This document shows, in pieces, positions 36,062 through 44,912 of a stretch of DNA of 64,000 nt. The stretch is taken from positions 54,739-118,738 of the forward strand of contig NZ_JACSQZ010000001.1 of the NCBI RefSeq assembly GCF_014836325.1, in the 5' to 3' direction. The position numbers and the translations under genes were made by a program. Source of the stretch: Clostridium gallinarum (lineage in GTDB: Bacteria > Bacillota > Clostridia > Clostridiales > Clostridiaceae). Positions within the stretch are counted from its first letter, which is position 1. Every line of letters starts with the position of its first letter. The notes under the pieces are model-generated. The model was not told the origin of the DNA and searched no databases. It saw only the letters and a program-made list of their open reading frames with translations.

Positions 36062-37080
36062 TATCTAATTACCTCCCTTACTTCTACGCCCTTATCCTCT
36101 AAATACCCTACAGCTAAATCAATATCTTTTAAATCACCTTTTATTGAAACAGTTATATACCCAAGTATATCTTTCTTTAATTCAGTAAAATTAGCATATA
36201 ATATATTAATCTCTACATTATTCTTTTTAGATGCATCTGAAATTACTGCCTCTTTAGCTTTTCCTCCTATAAACTTTAACTCTAATAACCTTTCTTTTTC
36301 ATCACCTCTATATTGTTCTAAAATTGATTCTGGTACTCTATCATTCACAACAGTTCTTACAAAATTTTTAGTAGTTTGTTTTTGAGGATTTCCAAAAATC
36401 TCTATTAACCTTCCAATTTCTATTATTTCTCCATTTTCTATAACAGCAACTTTATTGCATACTTCTCTAATTACATTCATTTCATGAGTAATCATTAAAA
36501 TTGTAATATTATATTCCTTATTAATTTTCTTCAATAACTGCAAAATTGAATGTGTAGTTTGTGGATCTAAAGCTGATGTTGCTTCATCACATAGTAAAAC
36601 CAAAGGATTAGTTGCAAGTGCTCTAGCTATCCCAACTCTTTGCTTTTGACCACCTGATAATTCACTTGGATATGCGTTAGCTCTATCAGCTAAACCAACA
36701 AACTCTAATAACTCTTTTACTCTTTCATCAATTTCTTTTTTAGATATATTATTTAAAATAAGTGGAATTGCAATATTATGATATACAGTTTTAGATTCAA
36801 GTAAATTAAAGTGCTGGAATATCATACCAATCCTTTTTCTTAAATCTCTTAATTCTTTATTATTAAGTTTACTTAAATCATTACCATTAACTATAACTTG
36901 CCCCTCTGTAGGTTTTTCTAAATAATTAACAATCCTAATTAATGTACTTTTCCCAGCTCCACTAAATCCAATTACTCCAAAAATATCCCCCTCATTAACC
37001 TTAAGAGTAACATCCTTTAGTGCTTCTATCCTATTTTTATCCCTTACAAAAACCTTCTTAATATTTTTTAATTCAATCAT
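36061..37080 (-). CDS. metN: MetN-type ABC ATPase with NIL domain
   Basis: ATPase of the methionine-type importer. The nucleotide-binding domain (1 to about 240) has FSGAGKSTLIRIV (Walker A), ELSGGQKQRVGIARALA (signature), LLCDEATSALDP (Walker B) and ITHEM (H-loop). Residues about 265-339 form the ACT-like NIL domain that binds methionine and gives trans-inhibition in MetN. The length of 339 aa is normal. It is the first gene of a four-gene operon. A weak promoter (TTTCCA, 17 bp, TATAAT on the minus strand around 37130-37160) is possible; no riboswitch is seen in the leader. Confidence 0.93.
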   Translation of the reverse strand: MIELKNIKKVFVRDKNRIEALKDVTLKVNEGDIFGVIGFSGAGKSTLIRIVNYLEKPTEGQVIVNGNDLSKLNNKELRDLRKRIGMIFQHFNLLESKTVYHNIAIPLILNNISKKEIDERVKELLEFVGLADRANAYPSELSGGQKQRVGIARALATNPLVLLCDEATSALDPQTTHSILQLLKKINKEYNITILMITHEMNVIREVCNKVAVIENGEIIEIGRLIEIFGNPQKQTTKNFVRTVVNDRVPESILEQYRGDEKERLLELKFIGGKAKEAVISDASKKNNVEINILYANFTELKKDILGYITVSIKGDLKDIDLAVGYLEDKGVEVREVIR

Positions 37081-37248
37081 TTTATACCCCCTCCCCTTTA
37101 TCCTAGTATTCCTATATGTTTTCTATGTTTAATTATATGTTTTTATTCTATGCATGGAAATGTATTTATGGAACTATTATTTTTACAAATTTATCGACTT
37201 TAATTTCTTAATTTTTACACTTTTTTATTCCATTACATTTCTGAGCAC

Positions 37249-37284
37249 AAAAAAGAGAGAAACTAATTAACGCTTCTCTCTTTA
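37249..37284 (-). terminator. Terminator overlapping the end of the Rpn fragment
   Basis: AAAGAGAGAAGCG and TTTCTCTCTTTTTT pair on the minus strand; the stem includes the last codons of the upstream reading frame. Confidence 0.75.
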
Positions 37285-37559
37285 AATTTCTCTCTATCTC
37301 TTTCTAAAAGTGTCATAAACTCCACCTCAATATTCGAATTATTTTTAACTTCTATAACTTTTTTATGAATATTCTTAACTAAACTTCCCTTATATTCTTC
37401 TGCTGTTATAGACTCTGAATGTTCTACATATTTTAAAAACTCTATAAGTTCATCATTTAAATCTTTCATAAACCCTTTAGTATTTAATATTATTTTATTA
37501 GTATCATCTTCTAATTTTATACTATTATCCTCTTTGCATTTATATATTAAACTATTCAT
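37263..37559 (-). pseudogene. C-terminal remnant of an Rpn-family PD-(D/E)XK nuclease/transposase-like protein
   Basis: The 98 codons match only the tail of the Rpn/PDDEXK_2 family that is abundant in clostridia: ELIEFLKYVEHSESITAEEY, GSLVKNIHKKVIEVKNNSNIEVEFMTLLERDREKF. Full proteins are about 250-310 aa, and the nuclease core with the D and E-x-K residues is absent. The frame has no good ribosome binding site (GATGATAT before the ATG), and I see no N-terminal half in 37560-37735. It is therefore read as a decayed copy. The assignment comes from memory of family tails, not from a search. It sits at the left edge of a patch of accessory genes. Confidence 0.6.
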
Positions 37560-37624
37560 ATATCATCAATAATTACTACAAGTATCAATTATTTTAATTT
37601 ACTTTATTTTTTATCTTAATAAAA

Positions 37625-37665
37625 TAAAAATAGATGATTATATATACTGTATTTATAATCATCTA
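37625..37665 (-). terminator. Terminator of the MazG-DUF2075 operon
   Basis: TAGATGATTATA and TATAATCATCTA pair perfectly; TTTTTATTTTATT follows on the minus strand. It lies 71 bp past the mazG-like stop. Confidence 0.75.
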
Positions 37666-37735
37666 CTATCTTTGTATTTTAAATTAATTACTCTATAATT
37701 TATTAATATTATTAAGTAAATATAAAAATAAATAT

Positions 37736-38050
37736 TTAAAGTTCTGTATACTTTTTACTTGTACCTTTAGATTTTTCTACTGGATATTTCTTCTCATTTT
37801 TGTCCATTTTTCTATTAATTATATCTTCTATATCAACTTCTAGAGAATCAGCCATATGTAAACAGTAAATTATAACATCTGCTAATTCTTCACATACTTC
37901 CTTTTTATCATAATTATTATCCCAAAGAAAATGCTCTAATAATTCTCCTGCTTCAATGCTTATTGCCTTTGCTAAATTAGCTGGTGTGTGAAATTGAGAC
38001 CATTCCCTATCATCTCTAAATTTTCTTATTCTTTTTTTTATTTCATCCAT
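37736..38050 (-). CDS. MazG-like nucleotide pyrophosphohydrolase
   Basis: Small all-alpha NTP pyrophosphohydrolase of 104 aa. The metal-binding residues are in place: EAGELLEHFLW (E-x2-E, about residues 32-36) and EELADVIIYCLHMADSL (E-x3-D, about 57-61), as in RS21-C6/MazG-like enzymes that clear non-canonical or signalling nucleotides. The gene has AAGGAGA nine bases upstream of the ATG and lies 63 bp behind the helicase-like gene, without a terminator between, so the two are probably co-transcribed. Cleaning house or depleting nucleotides in phage defence are both conceivable. Confidence 0.85.
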   Translation of the reverse strand: MDEIKKRIRKFRDDREWSQFHTPANLAKAISIEAGELLEHFLWDNNYDKKEVCEELADVIIYCLHMADSLEVDIEDIINRKMDKNEKKYPVEKSKGTSKKYTEL

Positions 38051-38113
38051 TAAATTCCTTATCTCCTTAATCTTATATTTTAATTATATAAACTCTAAAT
38101 ACTATTACTTTAA

Positions 38114-40042
38114 TTATCTAAATAATATTTTTTCACTATACTCTTCAATATCTTTAAATTTAATAGTATAATTTATTAATTCAATTCTCTTTTTCAAGTA
38201 GCTAGCTAAAGCTTTATCAACACAATAAATATAACAGCCTTTTTGACCTCTTGTCATAAGAGTCCTGTAAGTATTTTTTATTATTTCATCTGCAAGCTTT
38301 AATGCTTTTTCTGGATTTTCTTTATATAATTTTTTTATACCATTTAAACTCTTATCTGTTTTTGCCCTTTTATTAAAATCAGTTATAATCTTCCCATCTT
38401 CAAATCTAATATCTTCTCCAATAATTACTCCAACATAATCAAATTCTAATCCTTGTGCTGTATGAATACATCCAACCTCATTAATACTATCACTATCTAT
38501 AGCCCAGGTTTTAGTATTACTTAAATTCCACTTCATCTTAAAATCATATTCATCTATTTTAATGTCATATTTATTAATATCTTTTTTACTTATCCAATCC
38601 CAACAATATCCTGCTAGCATTCTTGCTTTATTATCTTTACTATTTAACTCTACTATTTTACTATAAATTTCTTTTGGATCATCAATTATTTTTATATCAT
38701 AATCAAACTCAAATCCATCAAAATTTCCTGTATTACTTATTTCTAGTACATCATCTATCCACGATAAATAACCATCACTACCATTACATCTAAATTGCGA
38801 TGTTAATTTTAACTTTGTTATCTTTGCATTAAATTCTGAAGCAAACTTTTCTATCTCTGAAATAGTTCCATTATCATCTATGGTAACTCTTTGATTTTCA
38901 TCGATAAAAAATACAGATACTTTAGCTGAATTAATAATTTCTTTTACTTGATTTTCCCCCAAATTTTTAAATATTCCAGACTTTTTCATAAGTCTATGAG
39001 CTTCATCAACTAAAATAACATCTATTTCATTACAATTGGTATTTATAAAACATCCTGATCCTTTAAATAAATTATCTATATATTTCTTACTATACTTAGC
39101 TCTTAATTTTTTATTATACACTTCTCTAGGTGCCGAATTTTTTGATACATAATATGTTAATAAATTTTCAGACAAAAGTTTTACTAATAAATTTATTGCT
39201 AATACAGATTTCCCTGTGCCAGGCCCTCCTTCAACAATAAAAACTCTTTTTTCTCCAGATAACATTGTCTTTTTAGTTGTTTTTCTTATCTTTTCAAATA
39301 TAACCTTTTGATCATCAAGCATTAAAAATTCTTCATTTCCTTCTAGCATTAATACTAAAGCATCTTGTAATGATTTTGAAGGTCTTATCTTTCCATTTTC
39401 AATTTCAAATAATCCTAATCCTTCATCTCCATTTTTAACAAACCTTGATATAAAGTTTCTTAGTTTAACAGCATCTCCCTTAGTAAATATAGGAGCTCTA
39501 TTTACATACTCTTCATATATATCATTTTTTAATGGATCATTATTATCAGGAGAAATATAGTTATGTAGATATGCACATGGATGAAGTACTAACTTTTTCT
39601 TTTCAACTGAATCATTATAATCTTCTATTAAAGATGCATATGACCATGCCTGATAAGATGGATGCGTAGTCTTAATAATATGTTTGTTGATCATTGTTTT
39701 AACAATAGCATCTTCATCATCAACTTTCTCTATGCTCTCCCATTGCTTTAATTCAACAATTACTACATGTTCCTTATTCTCTTCATCTAATCCAGTAATA
39801 ATAAAATCTATTCTTCTTGAAGTAGCCGGTATTCTATATTCAATTGCTATTCCACAATTATCTGGAATACTATTAGAATTTAATACCTTGTACATATATT
39901 GCATTGAATTATCCCATGACTTAAATTCTCTATAATTAGATTTCCCTATCTTTTCTTTATATTTTTTATCTATTTCTATGCTAATTATATCATTTTCAAC
40001 ATGTTCCATAAATTCTGATTTTGATGCCCTATATACTATCAT
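38114..40042 (-). CDS. PD-(D/E)XK nuclease-DUF2075 (superfamily 1 helicase-like) fusion
   Basis: A 642-aa protein joining a nuclease-like and a helicase-like part. Near residues 75-110, RRIDFIITGL followed by HVVIVELKQWE supplies the D and E-x-K of a PD-(D/E)XK nuclease. From about residue 265 comes an ATPase: VEGGPGTGKSVLAI (Walker A), VILVDEAHRLMK (Walker B), FFIDENQRVT, LTSQFRCNGSD, GCIHTAQGLEFDYVGVI and NTYRTLMTRGQKGCYIY, the SF1 motifs as found in DUF2075. The start has AAAGGTGAT upstream. With the MazG-like gene it makes a two-gene operon. A role in DNA or RNA processing during defence is plausible but unproven; Schlafen-type helicases share the ATPase part. Confidence 0.85.
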   Translation of the reverse strand: MIVYRASKSEFMEHVENDIISIEIDKKYKEKIGKSNYREFKSWDNSMQYMYKVLNSNSIPDNCGIAIEYRIPATSRRIDFIITGLDEENKEHVVIVELKQWESIEKVDDEDAIVKTMINKHIIKTTHPSYQAWSYASLIEDYNDSVEKKKLVLHPCAYLHNYISPDNNDPLKNDIYEEYVNRAPIFTKGDAVKLRNFISRFVKNGDEGLGLFEIENGKIRPSKSLQDALVLMLEGNEEFLMLDDQKVIFEKIRKTTKKTMLSGEKRVFIVEGGPGTGKSVLAINLLVKLLSENLLTYYVSKNSAPREVYNKKLRAKYSKKYIDNLFKGSGCFINTNCNEIDVILVDEAHRLMKKSGIFKNLGENQVKEIINSAKVSVFFIDENQRVTIDDNGTISEIEKFASEFNAKITKLKLTSQFRCNGSDGYLSWIDDVLEISNTGNFDGFEFDYDIKIIDDPKEIYSKIVELNSKDNKARMLAGYCWDWISKKDINKYDIKIDEYDFKMKWNLSNTKTWAIDSDSINEVGCIHTAQGLEFDYVGVIIGEDIRFEDGKIITDFNKRAKTDKSLNGIKKLYKENPEKALKLADEIIKNTYRTLMTRGQKGCYIYCVDKALASYLKKRIELINYTIKFKDIEEYSEKILFR

Positions 40043-40192
40043 TTATAAATATCACCTTTTCTTTAAAATCATATTAAATTATTTATTCTTATTTTTAAGT
40101 ATCAAAATATTTTATTAATACATATATTTTAACATTACTTTCTCAATTTTTTTGTATAATTTTGTCGTAAATTACACACTTTTAATATTTAA

Positions 40193-40220
40193 TAAAAAAG
40201 AAGCCAGTTTCCCAGCTTCT
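40193..40220 (-). terminator. Terminator of the AAA/PD-(D/E)XK gene
   Basis: AGAAGC-TGGGAAACTG-GCTTCT followed by TTTTATT on the minus strand, just past the stop codon. Confidence 0.75.
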
Positions 40221-40222
40221 AA

Positions 40223-41896
40223 TTAACTTACATCATTGACATAAACTTCTTTTCCCTTAAATACTATAACTAACTTCTTTATATTAGTTATTCCTCTATT
40301 TAATAGTTCTGTTTCATATTTTTTATCTTCTATTTGTTTTCTTGCTTCTTCTATTAGTTCTTCTATTGATTTTTTATTTGTTTTTCTTGCTCTTTTAAAT
40401 TCAATTATTATTCCTGGTTTATTTATATCTTTTGGTATTACCATTACATCGTATCTTCCGTAGCCTGATTCTCTATTTGATAAAACGTAATGTGTTCTAT
40501 TTAAAGATACTAACATTCCAAGAACAAAGCTATGATATACCTTTTCCGGTTCTTCCCCTGATACATCGAAATAACTTAATGACTTTTCTACATAGTCTAT
40601 AAATATTTCTTCAAATACTTCGTAATCAAAGTTTACTAAAGCTTTTAGCATTTCATTATATTCTGATGCTATATAGCTTTCACTTTGCCAATCACGAATT
40701 ATTTTTTCATACATATATTTAACTTCTAAGTTTGGGATCTTTAAGCTATAATATATTTCTATATCTTCTCTTCTTTTTCCTACAACTTTTAAATATCCAG
40801 CCATAAGTAAAAAGCTCCATATATTATCTTCATTTAATTCTATATCCGCCATCACTATATTTTCATCTATAATAGCTTCTATAGTATTTCCCCTAAGTAA
40901 TTCTTCAAAGGATTTTTTTAAGGCTTCACTGCCTTTTGATAAAATAGTTTTTATTATTTTATTTTCTGATGTATTTACCCAATAGGGCATAAATCCACTA
41001 TCTCTATCATCTAAATAACATAATACTGACCAAGGATTATAAATTACTGTATTTCCAAAAATATATCCATTATACCACTTTTTAAATTCTTCTCTTTGCT
41101 CTACTACATTAAAATCATTTAACACTTTTTCTATTTCTATATCTGTAAATCCAAATTTATCACAATAAGCATTTTTTAAAATAGTATTTACTTTTAAATT
41201 ATTAAGTCCTGAAAATATAGATTCTCTAGCTACTCTTAATATCCCAGTTAACATTGCTTTTTCCAGATATATATTATCCTTTAATGTATTAGATAAAAAA
41301 TTTCTCATAAATCCAATAGTTTCATCATAAATTCCTGAAAAATAACTATGTTGAATTGGTGTATCATACTCATCTATTAAAACAATAACTTTTTCTCCAT
41401 AATAATCATAAAGATAATTACTTAATTTTCTTAAGGCTATTTCTATATCATCTTTACTTGCTTTTCCACTTTGAATTTTTCTAAAAAAGTTCTTATCACT
41501 TTCATCTTTCAAATAATCATATATATGCTTGAATTGATTATATATATCAATTAAATAATAATTTAATCTCTTTACTAGAATATTAAAATCATCATGTTTT
41601 TCATCTTTAAAGGTTAAATATATAGTTGGATATATTCCTTGTCGTTTCATTATATCTTCTTCTTTTTCTATAAGAAGATTATTAAATAGATGTCTTCTAT
41701 CTTCATCACATTTTTCAACAAAATATCTTATCATAGATAAATTAAGAGTTTTACCAAATCTTCTTGGTCTTGGAATTAAAATTATTTGTGATGGATCTTC
41801 TAAAAATTCCTTTATTAAAAGAGTTTTATCTACAAAATATCTATCATCTTCAATAATTGTTTTAAAATCACTTTGACCTAAAGCTATCTTTTTCAT
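40223..41896 (-). CDS. AAA-ATPase-like/PD-(D/E)XK nuclease family protein
   Basis: A family found in many copies in clostridia and Bacteroidetes, of unknown role. The N-terminal ATPase part begins KKIALGQSDFKTIIEDDRYFVDKT, followed by a P-loop-like IPRPRRFGKTLNLSMI (about residue 48) and VIVLIDEYDTPIQ (Walker B, about 170). The C-terminal nuclease-like domain shows RYDVMVIPKDINKPGIIIEFKRAR, i.e. D and E-x-K, near residue 500. The ATG at 41894-41896 (557 aa) has AGAAGGTG seven bases upstream and fits the family start better than a longer frame 14 codons upstream. It stands alone, flanked by the helicase operon, and adds to the accessory look of this region. Confidence 0.85.
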   Translation of the reverse strand: MKKIALGQSDFKTIIEDDRYFVDKTLLIKEFLEDPSQIILIPRPRRFGKTLNLSMIRYFVEKCDEDRRHLFNNLLIEKEEDIMKRQGIYPTIYLTFKDEKHDDFNILVKRLNYYLIDIYNQFKHIYDYLKDESDKNFFRKIQSGKASKDDIEIALRKLSNYLYDYYGEKVIVLIDEYDTPIQHSYFSGIYDETIGFMRNFLSNTLKDNIYLEKAMLTGILRVARESIFSGLNNLKVNTILKNAYCDKFGFTDIEIEKVLNDFNVVEQREEFKKWYNGYIFGNTVIYNPWSVLCYLDDRDSGFMPYWVNTSENKIIKTILSKGSEALKKSFEELLRGNTIEAIIDENIVMADIELNEDNIWSFLLMAGYLKVVGKRREDIEIYYSLKIPNLEVKYMYEKIIRDWQSESYIASEYNEMLKALVNFDYEVFEEIFIDYVEKSLSYFDVSGEEPEKVYHSFVLGMLVSLNRTHYVLSNRESGYGRYDVMVIPKDINKPGIIIEFKRARKTNKKSIEELIEEARKQIEDKKYETELLNRGITNIKKLVIVFKGKEVYVNDVS

Positions 41897-42143
41897 ATCA
41901 TACACCTTCTTTCTATTTAATAACTTCTTTCGCATCAATTATTAATTATTATATCATATTTTATAAAGTCTATCCTGCTCTTGTTTTAATGATTATAACT
42001 AATAAAGCTACAGTTTATCAGTCATAAATATATTATTAAATTATATCTTCCTTTTTTATTTTTAGTTATTTTATAAATAAATATTTCATAGTTATTATAT
42101 AAAGATTTATTACTAAAAATATAAACTATTAGGGGAGTACATA

Positions 42144-42902
42144 ATGAATTGGGTTAAGGTAAGAGATTTTATTGTAAATATTAGTGATACTGATAACTAT
42201 ATTATGAATATTTATGAAAGATATGCGCCATTTATAATTCTATTTTTATTATTTTCAATAATATTAATTTTAAAAGATTTTATTAGATATAATTCAAAGT
42301 TAGAAAGAAATATAAGATTAGTATTTTCATTTATTACTGGAATCACACTAAGTTTTTATTATATAGGAAATTGGCTAATACTTGGTATAGATATAAATAA
42401 CTTACCTTTTCATCTGTGTTATATTTGCACTATATTATCTATAATATTAGCATCAAATAAGAATAAAAAAATATTTAATTTTCTATTAGTTTGTGGTGTT
42501 ATTGGAGGGTTAAGTAGTTTTATAGCAATAGATTTATCTTTATCTTCAAGTTATTTTAAATACTACAAATTTACATTAAGCCATATAGCAATAATAATTC
42601 TACCTATATATTTTATAGTAATTCATAATTATAAATTAAAAATAAAGGAGTTATTAGAAGTTTTTATACAGGTAGAAATATTATCTATAGCTTTTGGAAT
42701 ATTTAATAGCTATTTTAAAACTAGTTATTTCTTTGTAAGCTTTACTGATAATTTTGCTGCTCAAGGTACTATATTAGAGGGGTTAGGTAATGGATATAAA
42801 TATTTTATTAATTTACAAATAGTAGGTGTTATATATTTTTTTACAATATTTATATTGCTAAAAATATTAGAGTTTAGGCAAGTATATCAAAAAAGGTTGT
42901 AG
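42144..42902 (+). CDS. YwaF/TIGR02206-family membrane protein
   Basis: Integral membrane protein of 252 aa with about six to seven membrane segments and no recognisable enzyme motif. The segment NLPFHLCYICTILSIILA near residue 90 corresponds to the conserved LPLHLC motif of the TIGR02206 (B. subtilis YwaF) family, and FTLSHIAIIILPIYFI near residue 145 is another typical part. The ATG follows AGGGGAG by seven bases. Its last three codons lie within a terminator-like stem. It is a lone plus-strand gene with no functional clue from neighbours; function of the family is unknown. Confidence 0.8.
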   Translation: MNWVKVRDFIVNISDTDNYIMNIYERYAPFIILFLLFSIILILKDFIRYNSKLERNIRLVFSFITGITLSFYYIGNWLILGIDINNLPFHLCYICTILSIILASNKNKKIFNFLLVCGVIGGLSSFIAIDLSLSSSYFKYYKFTLSHIAIIILPIYFIVIHNYKLKIKELLEVFIQVEILSIAFGIFNSYFKTSYFFVSFTDNFAAQGTILEGLGNGYKYFINLQIVGVIYFFTIFILLKILEFRQVYQKRL

Positions 42903-42918
42903 TTTGCACTACAACCTT
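42886..42918. terminator. Terminator between YwaF-like gene and zinc-ribbon gene
   Basis: AAGGTTGTAG-TTTGCA-CTACAACCTT overlaps the YwaF stop codon. On the minus strand TTTTTTGAT follows, so it terminates the convergent zinc-ribbon gene. Confidence 0.8.
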
Positions 42919-42931
42919 AAACAATCTAAAA

Positions 42932-43084
42932 TTATCTTCTATTTTGTTCTTTTTTAGCTCTTCTACAAGATATACATCTTGTTGGTTCATTTGTGAATCC
43001 TTTTTCTTGGTAGAATTCTTGTTCTCCTACTGAAAATATGAATTCGCTTCCGCAATCTCTGCATGATAAAGTTTTATCTGACAT
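42932..43084 (-). CDS. Small zinc-ribbon protein of 50 aa
   Basis: Very short but well-signalled gene: AGGAGG nine bases before the ATG and a terminator 14 bp past the stop. Two CxxC knuckles (SCRDCGSEF at residues 7-15 and TRCISCRRA at 35-43) will bind one zinc ion; between them lies the conserved VGEQEFYQEKGF stretch, and the tail is basic (KKEQNRR). This pattern is common as a tiny zinc-ribbon protein in Firmicutes and is of unknown function; nucleic acid binding is a reasonable guess from its charge. It is transcribed alone between YwaF-like and MATE genes. Confidence 0.88.
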   Translation of the reverse strand: MSDKTLSCRDCGSEFIFSVGEQEFYQEKGFTNEPTRCISCRRAKKEQNRR

Positions 43085-43261
43085 AAATATTCCTCCTAAA
43101 ATTAAAGATTCTAAATTGATATATAATCTCTAATTTCTGAGAAACTATTTATCCAATCGAAACTTTTTTTATTAGCTTTTTGCTACTTTCTAATAATAAC
43201 ACAGTATTATTTATATTGCAAGTAATTTTTCTGAATATTTTAAATTTATTTCAACTTTTCT

Positions 43262-44611
43262 TTATAAACCTTGTTTTTCAATAGTTTTCATTTTCTTAAA
43301 GTAATATATTCCAAGAGGAATTGCTGCTGATAACCATGCAATTGGATCTGATAAGCATATTCCTGTATATTCTATAAACTTTGGTAGTGTAAATGCTACT
43401 GCTGCTCTTGCTATTAATTCATATGCTCCTGCTAACATTGGTACAAGGGATTCCCCCATACCTTGAAGGGCATTTCTATATATAAATATTAATCCTAAAG
43501 GTATAAAGAACATAGCCGCGTAATTAAGACATTCTTGTGCATAAGCTAAAATAGTTGCATCTGGATTTTCAATAAATAATCCTACAAAGAATTTTCCACC
43601 AAATACAAGTATTAGTCCTGCAATTATACTTGTAATTATAGATATTTGTGTACATCTTCTTACGCCTTCTTTTATACGTTCATAATTTTTAGCACCTAAA
43701 TTTTGTCCACAATATGTTGCCATAGTTACACCAAATGTAATTGCTGGTTGCATAACTATTTGTAAAACCTTTGAAGCTGCTGTATATGATGCTATTGCTA
43801 CAGAACCAAAAACATTTAAAGCTCCTTGTACTATCATAATTCCAATTGCTGTTATAGAAAATTGTAAAGCCATTGGAATCCCTATTTTTAAATGCTTTAT
43901 ATACATTGATCTTTTAACTTTAAAATCTTCTCTTTTTAATCTTAATATATTATATTTTTTATATGTATAAACTACACATAATATTCCTGAAACCCCTTGA
44001 GATATTATTGTTGCCCATGCAGCACCTGCAACTCCCATAGAGAAGTTTACTATAAATACTATATCTAAAACTATGTTTAAAATTGATGCTACTATTAAGA
44101 AATATAATGGAGTTTTACTATCTCCTAAAGCTCTTAATATACCTGAAATTATGTTATAAACTACAGTTGCTATAGTTCCTGCATAAATAATTACTATATA
44201 ACTATATGCATCTGCCATTATGTTTTCTGGAGTATTCATCAAGTGAAGCATTGGTCTTGCTAATAAAACACTTATTAATGTAATTAATATTGATGCTATT
44301 AATGATAAAACTAATGCACTTGAAGTTGCTTTTTTTAATCCTTCTTCATCTTTAGCTCCAAACTTTTGAGAAACTAAAACTGAAAGCCCACTTGTAAGCC
44401 CTACAACAAAGCCATTTATTAAAAATGACATAGATCCTGTACTTCCAACTGCAGCTAAAGCATCTACTCCTATAAATCTACCAACTATTATAGTATCTAC
44501 CATACTATAAAACTGTTGAAATATATTTCCTATAAGCAGTGGTATTGAAAATAATAATATTAATTTAACTGGACTACCTGTTGTCATATCTTTCGTCATA
44601 TTTTTTGCCAT
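43262..44611 (-). CDS. MATE-family efflux transporter (second copy)
   Basis: Membrane antiporter of 449 aa with about twelve segments, of the NorM/DinF-like MATE family. Family features: GSPVKLILLFSIPLLIGNIFQQFYSMVDTIIVGRFIG at the N terminus and the repeated version IGIPMALQFSITAIGIMIVQGALNVFG near residue 235. It is clearly diverged from the pump at 16160-17497, so the two are not a recent duplication. AGGAGAG precedes the ATG at a normal distance. No regulator gene is adjacent. It likely exports cationic drugs or toxic metabolites with sodium or proton exchange; substrate unknown. Confidence 0.92.
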   Translation of the reverse strand: MAKNMTKDMTTGSPVKLILLFSIPLLIGNIFQQFYSMVDTIIVGRFIGVDALAAVGSTGSMSFLINGFVVGLTSGLSVLVSQKFGAKDEEGLKKATSSALVLSLIASILITLISVLLARPMLHLMNTPENIMADAYSYIVIIYAGTIATVVYNIISGILRALGDSKTPLYFLIVASILNIVLDIVFIVNFSMGVAGAAWATIISQGVSGILCVVYTYKKYNILRLKREDFKVKRSMYIKHLKIGIPMALQFSITAIGIMIVQGALNVFGSVAIASYTAASKVLQIVMQPAITFGVTMATYCGQNLGAKNYERIKEGVRRCTQISIITSIIAGLILVFGGKFFVGLFIENPDATILAYAQECLNYAAMFFIPLGLIFIYRNALQGMGESLVPMLAGAYELIARAAVAFTLPKFIEYTGICLSDPIAWLSAAIPLGIYYFKKMKTIEKQGL

Positions 44612-44735
44612 TACTTATTACTCTCCTATAACTTTATTCTCGATTATATAGGATAACATTTCTTTTACAAATAATAAAGCATTTCTTTTAATATTTTGCA
44701 TCTTTATTACATTAACATTATGTTAACTAAAATAA

Positions 44736-44754
44736 AGCTGCCCAAAAGGCAGCT
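44736..44754 (-). terminator. Hairpin in the 44.6-44.9 kb gap, likely terminator
   Basis: AGCTGCC-CAAAA-GGCAGCT; on the minus strand TTTATTTTAG follows. It lies beyond repeat R3, so it could terminate the Met/Asn-rich gene after the repeat is transcribed. Confidence 0.6.
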
Positions 44755-44912
44755 ACATTAATGTAATTAATAATTGACAATGGATAATTGATAATTATTG
44801 AAGTAATTTGTTCCAAATTACCAAAAACCATTTTTTAATTTCAAAATTTCTAAAAAGCTTTATTCGAAAAAACTCCACAATTCTACATTCTAAATTCTAC
44901 ATTTTACATTCC
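44755..44912. repeat. Repeat family 2, copy R3
   Basis: Left part AATTGACAATGGATAATTGATAATT resembles R2 (26017-26041). The right end (44878-44910, CAATTCTACATTCTAAATTC and on) matches R1 (about 18017-18048). It fills the space up to the stop codon (44913-44915) of the Met/Asn-rich gene, as R1 does for cfa. The 44612-44912 gap otherwise holds only the hairpin at 44736-44754 and, upstream, the MATE ribosome binding site. Confidence 0.7.

Noticed and set aside
37081..37262. S-box (SAM) riboswitch before metN
   Set aside because: No S-box core motifs or matching stems; the leader is short and AT-rich.
16160..44611. The two MATE genes as a recent duplication
   Set aside because: The proteins differ throughout, including in the conserved half-repeats, and sit in unrelated contexts.
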